From Channallabes apus (Eukaryota > Chordata > Actinopteri > Siluriformes > Clariidae): 64,000 nucleotides of DNA. The notes under the pieces were generated by a model. It was not told the DNA's origin. It was given only the letters and a program-made list of their open reading frames with translations, and made no database searches. The translations under genes were made by a program, and so were the position numbers. Position 1 is the first letter of the stretch; the number at the start of each line of letters is the position of its first letter. Positions 1 to 10,935 of the stretch are shown here, piece after piece. The stretch lies in the NCBI GenBank assembly GCA_030522415.1, contig CM060112.1, positions 8,071,001 through 8,135,000 of the forward strand, in the 5' to 3' direction.

Positions 1-204
1 GAAGTTAATATAAGTCTATGGCAATAATGCTGATGGGAATGCCTTGACTGCCTAATCTTTCTTGTTAATAATTTGTTCAAATGACTGACATTTACAGAAG
101 ACTACAAGCACAGTTAGCACAGTCATGAGACTCTTAGCTGCAGTGAAACTCTTGAAAAATACAAATGTTTTAAAGAATGGCGTATAGCTGTTAATGATGA
201 TTCT

Positions 205-617
205 AGACGAGGTGACCTAGGTGCCCAGTCGTGTTTTTGTGAGCATTAAGTGGAACTCCTGATCCTTGAAAATCGAAAGATAACTTGCGATTACCAACTT
301 GTGGAAGAGATGCATCTGTGTGTGGGAGCTGTACATGCATCCCCGTGCACAATACAAATGATTTATATCAAATTATTATTGCCATATCCACGGTACAGTT
401 ATTGGGAGTTCCTGGTAGGCCAGCGTTTTGGATGTGAAGCAGGCAGTCCGATTATGGCTCTGGTGTACTGACAAAACTTTCTACCTTAATAGTATCCAAC
501 AATATCTAAACACTGTGATAAGTGCATTAGGGTAGCAGGGAATTATATAAAGAAATAAACGTGGTTTTTACTCTCATTAATGTGTTATGAGTCCTGGTTT
601 GACCTGAACACCCCTTG
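205..617 (+). mobile_element. Mariner-like DNA transposon relic, family M copy 1
   Basis: This is a short degenerate repeat that recurs at 11495-11730, 26365-26705 and 55886-56230. The copies share a block around 'gcagtccgattatggctctg' and end in a 'gattatataaagaaataaa' type tail. This copy keeps the right terminus (about 589-617), which is the reverse complement of the left terminus of the other copies ('ggggcattcaaatcaaacc' type). That makes it a DNA transposon with terminal inverted repeats of about 27 nt. The mariner assignment rests only on the look of the termini and on a tail reading like a mariner transposase C-terminus, so it is tentative. No usable reading frame remains. Confidence 0.4.
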
Positions 618-939
618 TACATTAGAAATACTCTTTTACTATATACTTATACTATAATATACAATATACAGTATTTTGACTATTACAGATATTACCTGTT
701 TGGATAAGATTAAAAGTGACAGTGACAATTATAATGCTATGGTAGATATTACAAGCATTTAATGAAGGTATTTATATATGGACAGACATACAGAAAACAT
801 CTTAAATTTCCTCAGAGCTCATAGCGAGAATATGGGCAGGGAGTAACTTTTTATATAAACATCTTTATAAGACAACACAGGAAGGCAGTTATTTTAAATG
901 TCAAATACCCCGCAAATATTTGGCTATAATAAACAGTTG
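618..939. other. AT-rich stretch, no gene seen
   Basis: The stretch is AT-rich with short TA runs near 640-670. No coding region, RNA gene or recognised element is visible. Confidence 0.5.
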
Positions 940-1130
940 ACCTTGCTGTGACCTTGGCCATGATCAGATAATTTTTTGAAATCCAATCAATTCATCTTAC
1001 AGTTATAATTTCGAATAAAACCTTCAACCACTCATTCTTGAGATATCGTGCTAATGAGAATATTTAGACTGAAGTACAGATGGATGGATGGATGGACAAC
1101 TGAAAAAAAGACATAATATTTCCACCACTG
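940..1130 (+). repeat. Old interspersed repeat fragment
   Basis: It contains 'cttgctgtgaccttggcc', then 'cttgagatatcgtgctaa', then (GATG)n and 'acataatatttccacc'. This order of phrases recurs in a widespread teleost interspersed repeat whose class I cannot assign. It is degenerate and non-coding. Confidence 0.4.
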
Positions 1131-1179
1131 ATCTATCTATCTATCGATCTATCTGTCTATCTATCGATCTATCGATCTG

Positions 1180-1250
<71 letters not shown>
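1131..1250 (+). repeat. (ATCT)n microsatellite
   Basis: About 120 bp of ATCT repeats, interrupted at the left (ATCG and CTGT variants) and perfect at the right. Confidence 0.95.
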
Positions 1251-1251
<1 letters not shown>

Positions 1252-1639
1252 ATATATGATGCAGTTTTAAGCATAAATAGAGAAAAGTTCAAAGGATCTG
1301 GTTATGTGTATAACCATTTTATGCATGAAAGAGTTAAATACAGAGACGAAAGAGTGGCTGCTGAGAAAATGACTGAACGACTGAACAAGAGAACATTAAT
1401 CAAATGGTGACCCATAAGTGCAGAACAAATTAAGAAACGAAAAACACAACGGTGACTGAGAAATCACATCAGCGAAACAAAACAACATCATAACAACAAC
1501 AACAACAACTAAAATTCATGACAGGATTAACACAAAATATAAAGGGTAGAACTTCGCACACTAGTTGCTATCTATTATCTATGAGATAAGGGGAAAACAA
1601 AGACCTGTATTATGAGGCAAAATTAATCTAGTGGTACTT

Positions 1640-1668
1640 TTATTCTTCTTCTTCTTCTTCTTCTTCTA

Positions 1669-1741
<73 letters not shown>

Positions 1742-1835
1742 GTTGTAAGAATAATAATAATAATAATTATTATTATTATTATTATTATTAGTAGTAGTAG
1801 TAGTAGTAATAAAAGTAGTAGTAGTAGTAGTGGTA
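1640..1835 (+). repeat. Compound (TTC)n-(ATT)n-(AAT)n-(ATT)n-(AGT)n microsatellite
   Basis: Trinucleotide runs follow one another. The ATT and AAT runs are mutually reverse complementary, so the block can fold into AT-rich hairpins. The stretch 1251-1639 before it holds nothing I recognise. Confidence 0.9.
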
Positions 1836-2039
1836 GTAATATTTGTAACCTAGGGCATTCATTGAATTGTATTTAAGAAATGGTTTAAAGGTGGCATGGC
1901 ATTAATATATGCTGAAAACATCTAAAGGAAGTTGAGTCATTCTAATAAAAGAATCACGCTTCACTTAGATAATGAAAGTAACTTCATATTAAAATAGTTT
2001 TATTGCTGGTTGATTTGAACTAATTTAACTAACCTGGTT

Positions 2040-2930
2040 GATTCAAAGCTCCCCATCATCTGTCCTCATCTTCCTGGACGTCTCAGCTGCATTTGATATG
2101 GTGAACCACAATATGTCTATCCTCTCAGAATCTGTGGCACGGCATGGTAATGGTTTGCTTCCTACCTAGAAGATTGGTCGTATGAAGTGATATAGAGGGG
2201 ATCCACATCTGCTCCACACAGACTCTACGCAACACTCAGTACTTGGTCCTCTTCTGTTCTCTCTCTTTATCTCTTGCAAGATAATCTTCACCTCTTGTTG
2301 AAGTTGTGTAGGGTGGAGGTAGCTCAGAGATTAAGGTATTGGACTAGTGATCAGAAGATCATATGTTCAAACCCCACCACCATCAAGTTGCCACTGTTTA
2401 CCCCTTGAGCATGGCCCTCAACTGCTCAGATGTATAAAGAGATAAAAATGTGAGTCGCTTTGGATAAGGGTGTCTGACAAATGCTGTAATGTAATTCATG
2501 GCTTTTCATAACATTGTTATGCAGCTGGCATGCAACTCGTTCTCTCCTTTCCTCCCCCAGACACCCAGGTTTCCTCCCAGATCTCAGCATGTCTGGCAGA
2601 TATCTCATCCAGGATGAAAGATCATCAGCTGAAACTCAATCTTAGTAAAAAACCGAACTGCTGTTCATCCCAGGTGATTCATCCCTCTCTTAAGGCATTA
2701 TGATCTCCCTAGATGACAATCGGACCACTCCTTCATTATCTTGGCCATAATATTGGGGTAACTCTGGACAATCAACTTTAATTTTCCCCACAAATTGCTA
2801 ATCTTACTCACTCTTGTTGATTTCTTCTTTTCAGCATCAGATCCAGAATGCAGCTGCATGTCTCATCTTCAACCTCACTGACAAAAAAAAAGTTTTAAAC
2901 ATCTCCCGGCCATACTCGCAACTTAGCCAT
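2040..2930 (+). pseudogene. L2-type LINE reverse transcriptase relic
   Basis: Conceptual translation of 2040-2290 resembles the reverse transcriptase core of L2-type fish LINEs: a FLDVSAAFD motif (finger/palm region with the first catalytic aspartate), then NH, then SVLGPL-like text. The stretch 2494-2890 continues with text matching the later RT and thumb, including 'NAAACLIF'. Stop codons and frameshifts are frequent, so it is dead. A tRNA-derived SINE (2307-2493) has inserted into it. The 5' part and tail are not recognisable. Subfamily assignment is from remembered motif patterns only. Confidence 0.6.
2307..2493 (+). mobile_element. tRNA-derived SINE-2 copy, diverged
   Basis: The head has a pol III A box ('tagctcag') and a B box ('gttcaaacccc'). 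The 3' part has 'agtcgctttggataagggtg', the common teleost SINE tail. The better copy is at 35515-35706. It lies within the L2 relic. Confidence 0.75.
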
Positions 2931-3061
2931 CATTCGGTTCGACCCAGTGCGTTCGCTCATATACTAAAACTGCTTCGTATTGCGCAGCAAATTTCTTGCA
3001 AAATTTTAATTCGTAAGGTAAAAGTTCATGAGGCGTTCCTCTGTAATGCTATAGAAAGTAT

Positions 3062-3545
3062 ACATTGATCAGTCACAAAACTAACACAACCAACAATCAC
3101 CAATTATGCACCAGTAAAATGGTGACAGGATCTTGACTTCCCAAAGGTCACCCATGCCCAAGGGGACCTACTGTACAGTAGGAACATCCCATCGCGCAGA
3201 GATTTCACAGAAAGCCAATGCAGCACACATTGCCAAAAAAAGGTCCAGCTGGCAATGTTAGAAATGCATGAAAACACTCAGTGTATCACAGCTCACTGTG
3301 CACAGGCCCGGTAGACAAGGATCCCAAGGATGCTGACCTGGCCGGCAAACTCCCCAGATCCCAATACAATTAAGCATCCATGGGATGCACTGGACAAACA
3401 AGTCCGAGCCATAGCGATCCCACCACCCAAAGGATCCACTGCCAGTTGCCTTGGGCCTGACACTAAGGCACCAGCCCTAGAGTTCCTGCCGAACTACATC
3501 CTGAGGGACCAGATTTACCTCGGGGGCACAAAATTAACCTGAATT
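3062..3545 (+). pseudogene. Tc1/mariner relic
   Basis: The right part translates to a broken WPANSPDPN..KHPWDALDKQVR string. This is the decayed third catalytic motif region of a Tc1-type transposase (SPDLNPIE and following). The same family recurs at 63070-63240. The relic ends next to an 11-bp inverted repeat (3553-3580). Confidence 0.5.
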
Positions 3546-3913
3546 CTAAATGGTTAATGGTTTTACCGTAAACCATTAACAGTGTAACAAATTTAAAGGT
3601 AAGACCTTTTACTTGTTTTACATCATGTTTATTTCTGATGCTGTGCAGAATAAATAGAGGAGTTTGATTTAAAAACCAACAGTTGACTTCTCAGTTGTGG
3701 CAGCAGATAGACATTGATGATACTTTTCTTTAACAATTTAGCACCTAGGTGCCTTGGTCATGTATTTATTTATTTATTTATTTATAAGAAAGTAAGATAT
3801 ACATTATGTGCATTTTCTTCCTGCGTTACCAAACCCTGACTTCAAAACCAAAGTATGTATCAAACCATAACATTTGTGTATTGTTAGACCACTAGTACAA
3901 AACTATTTTGTGT
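3546..3913. other. No gene; small hairpin and (TTTA)n
   Basis: An 11-bp perfect inverted repeat with a 6-nt loop lies at 3553-3580, and a (ATTT)n run lies near 3764-3783. Nothing else is recognised. Confidence 0.5.
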
Positions 3914-3981
3914 AATAATAATAATAATTGTTATAATAATAATAATAATAATAATAATTATTATTATTATTATTATTATTA
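3914..3981 (+). repeat. (AAT)n/(ATT)n microsatellite
   Basis: AAT repeats pass directly into ATT repeats, giving a self-complementary tract. It abuts the head of a SINE-1 copy; ATT repeats resume at 4340-4363 after the SINE. Confidence 0.9.
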
Positions 3982-3983
3982 TA

Positions 3984-4340
3984 GGCGGCACGGTGGTGTA
4001 GCGGTTAGCACTGTCGCCTTGCACCTCCAGGGTCTGGGTTCGATTCCCGGCCAGGCTCGATTCCCGTCTCTGTGTGCATGGAGTTTGTATGTTCTCCCCG
4101 TGCTTGGTGGGTTTCCTCCGGGTCCTCCGGTTTCCTCCCACAGTCCAAAGATATGCAAATTAGGCTAATTGACGTTCCCAAATTGACCATAGTGTGTGTG
4201 TGTGTGTGTGTGTGCTCTGCGATGGATTGGCACGCTGTCCAGGGTGTACCCTGCCTCGTGCCCAGAGTCTCCTGGGATAGGCTCCACGTCCCCGCGACCC
4301 TAAATACAGGATAAAGCGGTATAGAGGATGAATGAATGAA
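3984..4340 (+). mobile_element. tRNA-derived SINE-1 copy
   Basis: The head 'ggcggcacggtggtgtag' carries an A box (tggtgtagcgg) and a B box (ggttcgattcc), so it derives from a tRNA gene. The body has a (TG)n run and 'ggcacgctgtccagggtgta'. The tail is (GAAT)n. The same family recurs at least ten times in this window in both orientations. Frames open through it are not genes. Confidence 0.9.
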
Positions 4341-5520
4341 TTATTATTATTATTATTATTATTAGTCTTTATGAAGCTCTGTAGTATAATAATCATTAAA
4401 TATATTTCTAACAACAGCATGCTTTATTCCTAACATAACCAGCACCTAATATATTATCACCTTAATAAATGAACACCTAAATCCAATTATTGCTTCTGCA
4501 CTTACATTATCTTGTTGCATATTTTTAATAGTTTGCTAAATATTTGCCATCTTACATGGCATAATGTCAGCAGTTATTATTTTCAGCACAAGTGAAAATT
4601 TCTGTTGAATTTTGTCCCATCTGTGTTTTTTAAAATACAGGAATTAACAACTTTTTTAATTAATTAATTTTTTTTTTTTTTGCTAATCTGTACTGCGTGA
4701 TGGTAATAAAGTTCATTTGACACAACAATACTTATCTGTTCTTGTAATAACACTCAGCAGCTGCTACGTTAATTCCATCTGCGCTATCAACAAAACCTAG
4801 CAAAGAAAAAAATTTCTGCCTATCATTTCCGCTATTTTTAAATATCTCTCCTCTCCAGTTCTCTCCTCTCCTCCCTCACACCCCTCCCGCCATCTTCTCA
4901 CACAGAGAGAGACACTAATGAATAAGATAATTACCCATTATATTTCTTTCACAGATCTTTTTTTTTTAATATATCAAATCTTTTGTGCTTTCTTCATTAC
5001 ACTTACCGAGATTATCCAACAACGACATTAAAAGGCTACGTGACATTAAACACAAGCTCTCTTTCTCTCTATCCTGAGCAAATGTACATGCAAATTACGT
5101 GCCATTTGGCGTATCAGCGTCGTGTCATTAAACATAGTTATAAAGCAATTCCGGTGAAACGCGCATTTGTGCTAAAGGTCAACGCTGGCATTTTTGGCCG
5201 AATAAGCATGGTTCACTTGTTTGGCATGCAGAAAAATGACAAACACCTTTAATGATTTTATGACCCATGGCTTTCTGGAAAGAATTTAGAGCAGTTTACT
5301 CAATAAGGGATATGATGCATCTTCTTTTGAAATATTAGCAGTGAGTTAATTACGGTTCCTTGTATGGCAGATGCTGTGGTGATAGAAAGTGTAATTGTTG
5401 ATTTGGAGAAGTTTCTATAAAGAGATTTTCATTTAGCACTTCTGGAAAGAGTTGCAAATTTCTTGTTTTCCAACACAGGAAAAAAATTCAAGATGATAAT
5501 TAATTAAAAGAAATTAAGAT
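4341..5520. other. AT-rich stretch, no gene seen
   Basis: ATT repeats continue to 4363, a poly(T) run lies near 4668-4681, and a C/T-rich patch lies at 4848-4895. An 89-codon open frame at 4983-5252 has no recognisable domain. Confidence 0.5.
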
Positions 5521-5850
5521 TTTAATGGGCATCATGGTGCCACCGTGGCTTAGTGCCACCATAAGTGCCTTGCACCTTCAGGGTTGTGGGTTTAAATCTT
5601 TCCTCCAATCTCTGTACATGGAGTATGCATGTTTTCCCCATGCTTGGTGGGTTTCCTCTGGCTACTCTGGTTTCCTCCCATAGTCCAAAGCCATGCAATG
5701 TAGTTTGATTGGCTTTACCAAATTTCCTGTAGTGTGTGATTATCTGTGTACAGTATGCGTGTGTGTCTGTGTGCATCCAGTGCCATGGAATAGGTTTAAA
5801 ACTCCTCATGACCCTACACAGCATAAGCAGTGCATGGGTGTATGGATGGA
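5521..5850 (+). mobile_element. SINE-1 copy, old and diverged
   Basis: It has the same order as the young SINE-1 copies (head, 'gcttggtgggtttcctc', 'tttcctcccatagtccaaag', tail) but with many substitutions. The A and B boxes are degraded. Confidence 0.7.
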
Positions 5851-6470
5851 TTTATAAGCATGTGCATAAAAGTCTTATTATCTTTGACATTTTATAAAAG
5901 TCAAAAAACTATTCATTAATCCAAACCCTTCCAAATTGTGCCCTGTTTATTAATTATGCATCATTCTATGTAAAATTTGGGTAATTATTCATGATTTTCC
6001 AAAATGGCAAGTGAAGTGATTTTTTTTTCTACAAATTTTGTATAACTACAAAAAAGTAGCGGAAGAGCTTTAATAAAAACGATTACAGCCATATCAAAGG
6101 AACAGTTCAGATTTTTTTCTGTTTGTCACTGGGAAAAATCAATGCAAAAATGCATTATAAAGTTAATATATTTAGCATTTTTTTAAACATACTTTATATT
6201 TGAAACAAATCTCAAAGTGTTAAAAATGATTTCAAACCAAATGCTCTGATTAAAAAGATACATTTTAAGACCAGGTCAACAGTCTGTGGCATTCTCAAAT
6301 AGTCTAGGAGAGCATTCTATAGTTACAGTATATTTAATTTAAATTTCAAATCCCAAATTGATTTATCTTAGTCGAACTGCAGAAGCTTTCTAATGAATCT
6401 CAGATGAACTTAGGAATGATTTCTTTCATGGAACGTGGGTTGTGGGATTTGGTTACATACTGTACATTGA
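5851..6470. other. No gene seen
   Basis: AT-rich DNA without recognised repeats or coding potential. Confidence 0.5.
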
Positions 6471-6478
6471 TTACTGAT

Positions 6479-6635
6479 CCGTGTTGGGGGACGTTACTTT
6501 TTAAAGTAACTAATTACATTACAAAATTACTGTCTTTAAAAAGTAACCAGTTACGTTACAGCGTTATGTTCTGATAAAAGTAACTAGTTCAAGTACTCTA
6601 ACGTGTTACTTTGTAACGTGTTGCACACAACACTG
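6479..6635. mobile_element. 157-bp hAT MITE with 8-bp target duplication
   Basis: The block begins 'ccgtgttggggg' and ends 'cacaacactg'. It is flanked on both sides by the same 8 bases, ttactgat (6471-6478 and 6636-6643), the duplication length expected for hAT elements. The interior is a set of 'gtaact/agttac' variants, as in fish hAT non-autonomous elements. It is non-coding. Confidence 0.7.
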
Positions 6636-7610
6636 TTACTGATTAATTAGAATGTACTCGCATTCCAGTCGACAAACTTCCCGATCGCTGCGCAGAGCAG
6701 GAAAACTTAAAACAGTCAAGACCTGTGGTAACGTCCATACAGTATATCCACCTTCATTTTGATTTGAGACGGTCTTTAAAAAAAAGCCTTTTTTTTTTAT
6801 AATTTCTCTTATTCCAATAAGTAGTTGTCCTTACATAATACTGTCAGGATTAAAAGTTTCAAACAAATACAAACAAAAAAAAAGTTTATGTACTGGTGGA
6901 GCAGATGAGTCCATGGAGTGGGCAGGCGGAGCTCTCGAAGCCTCGGGTGGTCATGCGTTACTGGGCTCCGACTGCATTTATCATGCTCATTTTGTTTAAA
7001 CATAAGCCAAGTATATTGGTTGTACAGGATAGTTCGGGTACCCTTCAATGACCAGGGCCCGGTTTCTCGATAACGCACACTATTCGCGCGCTAAGAAGAC
7101 TCTTAAGATATATCTTACGTTAAGTGATAACTTTTCTAAGTGTATTTCTCGAACTGTCTCTTAGGAGTCTTCTTAAGTCGCTGCCTCTTACGTCCGACGT
7201 TACGCGGCGCTGTCTGCAGTGAAGGTCCTGAATTAGCGGACATCGGTTGCTCTGGAATCGATTTTTCACTCCTTTTGCATGACAGTGTTAAGAAAGACGG
7301 CACTTTCTATGCAAATTAAACATTGCACTAAATTCTTTTAATAGCGTTTATTTCGACATGTGTTAACTTAACAATAACATGTCATAATAGACAAATATAT
7401 AAATTAATATTAATTAATATAATAATATAATATATAATATTTTCATGTAACATGTGGCCGTGAAACGAACCGGGTATCCAATCATAGTTGATGGACAAAC
7501 AGCTGATAACACTCTTCACCAGCTTCAGAAACAATGTGAAGTGTCAGTTGTTGGGGTTGTATAGCGCACTTATGGAATGAATACGATGAGATGACAGGGT
7601 GGAGGTTTAA

Positions 7611-8303
7611 TACCCCTATCTCACACGCGGGGCCGTAAGTGCGGTTCATTATGATTCGGCGCGAGTTTTGGTGCTGTTATTACGTTTCCATTTTACCACG
7701 CAAAAAAAATAAACATGTTTAACATGTGGAAGCTCGCGGACCTTGTAGATCTTCGCGGACCGTCGGGCGCCGGTCACTCGAGGCGGATCACGGTGTCTAA
7801 TACCCCTCTCTCACCTGTGTGGTGCCTAATACCCCTCTCTCACCTGTGTGGTGCCTAATACCCCTCTCTCACCTGTGTGGTGCCTAATACCCCTCTCTCA
7901 CCTGTGTGGTGCCTAATACCCCTCTCTCACCTGTGTGGTGCCTAATACCCCTCTCTCACCTGTGTGGTGCCTAATACCCCTCTCTCACCTGTGTGGTGCC
8001 TAATACCCCTCTCTCACCTGTGTGGCCGGACTCATCTCCGTGAGCTGCCGCGATTGCCCACCACGTTCCTTTAACGTTCCGCGACGTTCTGCAAAGTCTA
8101 CAAGCTTCCGCGAGGACCAGCAAAAAATTAAACGTTGAATTTTTCACGCGGAAAGATGGAAACGTAACCACAGTGCAAAAACTCGGGGTGAATCATGATC
8201 AAGCCTACGGCCACAGCGCGAGCCCGCGCAGGTGAGATAGGGGTATACAGTAACACCGCATCTCACAGCGAGTCAAACCGCATGAGTGAATACTGTAGGG
8301 GTA
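7611..8303. mobile_element. Palindromic TTAA-flanked element nested in the Harbinger-like element
   Basis: TTAA lies at 7607-7610 and 8304-8307, and the inner termini are 'taccccta' and its complement. Long imperfect arms face each other (about 7611-7770 and 8080-8243), both containing 'ttacgtttccat', 'cttgtaga' and 'gattc' in inverse order. A TTAA duplication occurs in piggyBac and Kolobok superfamilies, and no transposase is present to decide between them. The centre is a perfect 29-bp tandem array. Confidence 0.5.
7798..8027 (+). repeat. Eight-copy perfect 29-bp minisatellite
   Basis: Units start at 7798, 7827, 7856, 7885, 7914, 7943, 7972 and 8001, with no visible differences until the last few bases of the final unit. 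Each unit opens with 'taatacccctctctcac', almost the same as the terminus of the surrounding element ('taatacccctatctcac'). Confidence 0.95.
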
Positions 8304-9171
8304 TTAAACATTACAATCACCCAGAAACATGAATGGATGCGGGGTTTGAATCTCCCAAGGTTATTTTCTCATTTAACTAAATCAAATTTCATAAAAATAA
8401 AACGTGTCAAAAGAAAAACTCATAAAGTCATGGATAATGGCTAATGAGCAATGAAACATATTTTAAACAAAAAGCAGCGAGCAGCTGGACATCGGGACGG
8501 GGAGTGTACAGTAAGTACAGTAAGTACGATGCGTTGGTCTGGCACGCGCAGGTCTGAGCAGCTCAAGAAGCTCCATAATCTGTTGCCCTGGAAGGCAAAA
8601 CTTTTAATTATATATATATTTTTAATAACGACCACGGGGAAAATATGAAAAGGGCTGAAGTTTTGTCTAAAGGAAAAATGTACATGACCCACACGGCTCC
8701 ACGGACGGCGCCGTCTTCAGTTTAACACAACACCACGCTGTATCGCTGCCTAATTGTTCACCACCTGTTTAATATTAATTGTGATTGGCAATTTTAATGC
8801 TTTAGTCACATTATGAAATAGGCTAATTAAAAGTCACTCTATTAGTTCTGATATCAAATAAAATAAAATTCTTAAACAGGTCTACAGTATATTCCATCAT
8901 TAATACGACTTTGATAACGTGCCATAATGTGTTTACATACACCGCTGATTTATAAAGACTGCTGCTCAGTGGCGGCGACTAGCGTCTAGAGCTGAAACTA
9001 CGCTAAGTATGAGTTAAGGTTGGTCCAGACCAACCTTACGAACGTCTGACGTAGCTAAGAGATACTTAGCGTAAGAACGTTTCGGGAAATGCGCCATTAA
9101 GTTAAGAGAGAGGTTAAGGTACGACTTAAGAACTACTTAGAGATAAGAAGCTTTCGAGAAACCGGGCCCAG

Positions 9172-10640
9172 GTTCTTCACTGATCGTTCAACAGAAACTA
9201 AACATTCTCATAAACCCCAATATAATTTGAACTCTCTCTACCTCTCTCATCAGCCTGTGGGTATGATAATTATTGCAGCTATAGTTTGCACAAAAGCATG
9301 TAACACTTCGTTTGAACTCACAGCTGAATATATGGAGTTTGCTATATCCAGAGGGCATGACAGCTGTCAATGTGGTTCGGCATGGTGAGAGAAACAGGGT
9401 GTGGTTGTAACACACATTAATTGATGGGTCGAGGTGCTGACAGGCAATGGAACGGTTTTGGGCGCAGTGGACGATGCTGGGTCCAATCTTCACCAAAATA
9501 TCAATATCCTATATTTTTAGAACTGCACTGTAAACGTTGTTTTATATTCTTCTGTAAGATAAGGTGGGGTGCAGAGAAGCTGTCTAGACTGTCTAGACTT
9601 GTCAAGAACTGCTATAATTTGGGAAAGGATCCTCACTCAATATTGTGAACCATAAACCAGAAAACAAAACGGACATAGACTATCCCAGTCATTGCCTTGG
9701 GAATCAGGACACAAACCAAATTCATTTAAACATGCATGTATTATATAAATTGGGTGTGGGTGGGGGTTTGTGGCAAGACTGTGAAAATGTATAAAATTTG
9801 TGGCTGGATATCATACAAGGATCTTGACCATACAGTATACGGGAAGCTGTGCGCAAACCAGACAAAGCAACACTTCAACAAAAAGTGCGAGACAAAACAA
9901 GAAAACAACATTTGGAATATCAAAAGTTTGCACCTTTAAATGGCCCTGATTTATTGTCCTTCCTTTTTCGTATTGTTTATGTTTCAGGAGACATCGTGTG
10001 CCTATGTGTGTGGGTGGTATTTTTCTGTTCCTGTACCACAGCGTGTGTGATCGGTGCTGCATTTCCCCCTATTCTATCACTGCAGATGTTTAATGTACAA
10101 TCATTAATGGATTACCAAACTCATTGTCTCATTGTAGGGTGTTGTTGTGTATACCTGCTGCACTTCGTGTTTCTGTACCTGTGTGGTTACATACTGTAGA
10201 CCAACGTGAGCACAGACACATGGCCAGTCATAACACTGCTGTCCAAGAAAACGGAGTTACAACATGATGGCCATTTTGCTTATAATAATGATGTGAACAC
10301 ACACACACACATACAGTACACACACATACACACACTTTACCTTATGACAGTAAAGACACTGCTTCTTTTCCCTTATTTTCTTGTATTATTATTATTATTA
10401 TTATTATTATAAGTTACAATTCTTTCATATTTAGGATGTGATGTGAGTGCAGTATATCATTGGGGGCTCATGTAGACATCAAAGATTACAGGATATAATT
10501 ACATGCTGGTGAAGTGTGAGAAAATTAACATTCCAGTGAAGGTTATTTAGAAACTCAATGTATATTTAGCTTGGAACATCAAGCTTTTAGTCAGGCCATA
10601 ATCATAAATCTAAGAAGGAGGGAAAATATGGGCCAAGAGA
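9172..10640. other. Mostly unique DNA, no gene seen
   Basis: It contains a (CA)n patch near 10296-10335 and (ATT)n at 10385-10410. The longest frame (9849-10199, 116 codons) has no recognisable domain, is hydrophobic and cysteine-rich in its second half, and is probably chance. Confidence 0.5.
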
Positions 10641-10644
10641 ATAT

Positions 10645-10935
10645 GGAGTATGGTTACGGGTTAGGGTTAGGGTTAATATTAGAATAAGGATTAGGCCAGT
10701 GATTCTAAACCTTTTTCTGCAGGACCAATGCCTTGTACATTTTAGGGATCTAATTAGTTGATTAGTTAAATCACTTGTGCTGGGAGCTGAGAAAACTGAA
10801 ATGTGCAGAGGAGTGGTCCTCCAGGACCGGAGCGGTGAACCACTGGTAATATGGGTTAGGGCTTAGGGTGTAAATATGGGTTAGGGGTTATGATGATGGA
10901 ATATGGCTTAGCGCTAGGGTTAGCATTTAGCAAAA
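10645..10935 (+). repeat. Telomere-like TTAGGG patches around a hAT-like fragment
   Basis: 'gggttagggttagggttaa' occurs near 10658-10676, with further ttaggg words at 10853-10930. Between them (about 10695-10850), 'ccagtgattctaaacc' and 'gtgaaccactgg' form imperfect inverted ends around 'ctgcaggacc' / 'cctccaggacc' text, as in fish hAT-type MITEs. No clean target duplication was found. Confidence 0.4.

Larger units (their letters stand above)
7056..9168. mobile_element. Harbinger-like non-autonomous DNA transposon
   Basis: The ends are inverted copies of 'ggcccggtttctcga'. The 3 bases CAG flank both sides (7053-7055, 9169-9171). A 3-bp CWG duplication inside an ACCWGGT target is the pattern described for zebrafish Harbinger elements, and the rebuilt target here reads gaCCAGgttctt. 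Subterminal regions carry many 'cttaag' motifs. The interior has no transposase; it holds a second element (7611-8303). A perfect 24-nt palindrome lies at 9015-9038. Class assignment rests on termini and target site only. Confidence 0.6.

Noticed and set aside
4005..4420. Frames with poly-Ile or poly-Asn runs at ATT/AAT repeats
   Set aside because: They are trinucleotide repeat translations joined to SINE sequence.
7798..8027. Regular 29-bp repeats resembling a CRISPR array
   Set aside because: There are no unique spacers; units are directly tandem, and the setting is a eukaryotic transposon.
9849..10199. 116-codon open frame as a membrane protein gene
   Set aside because: Hydrophobic only because of T-rich DNA in that phase; no domain, repeat or splice support.
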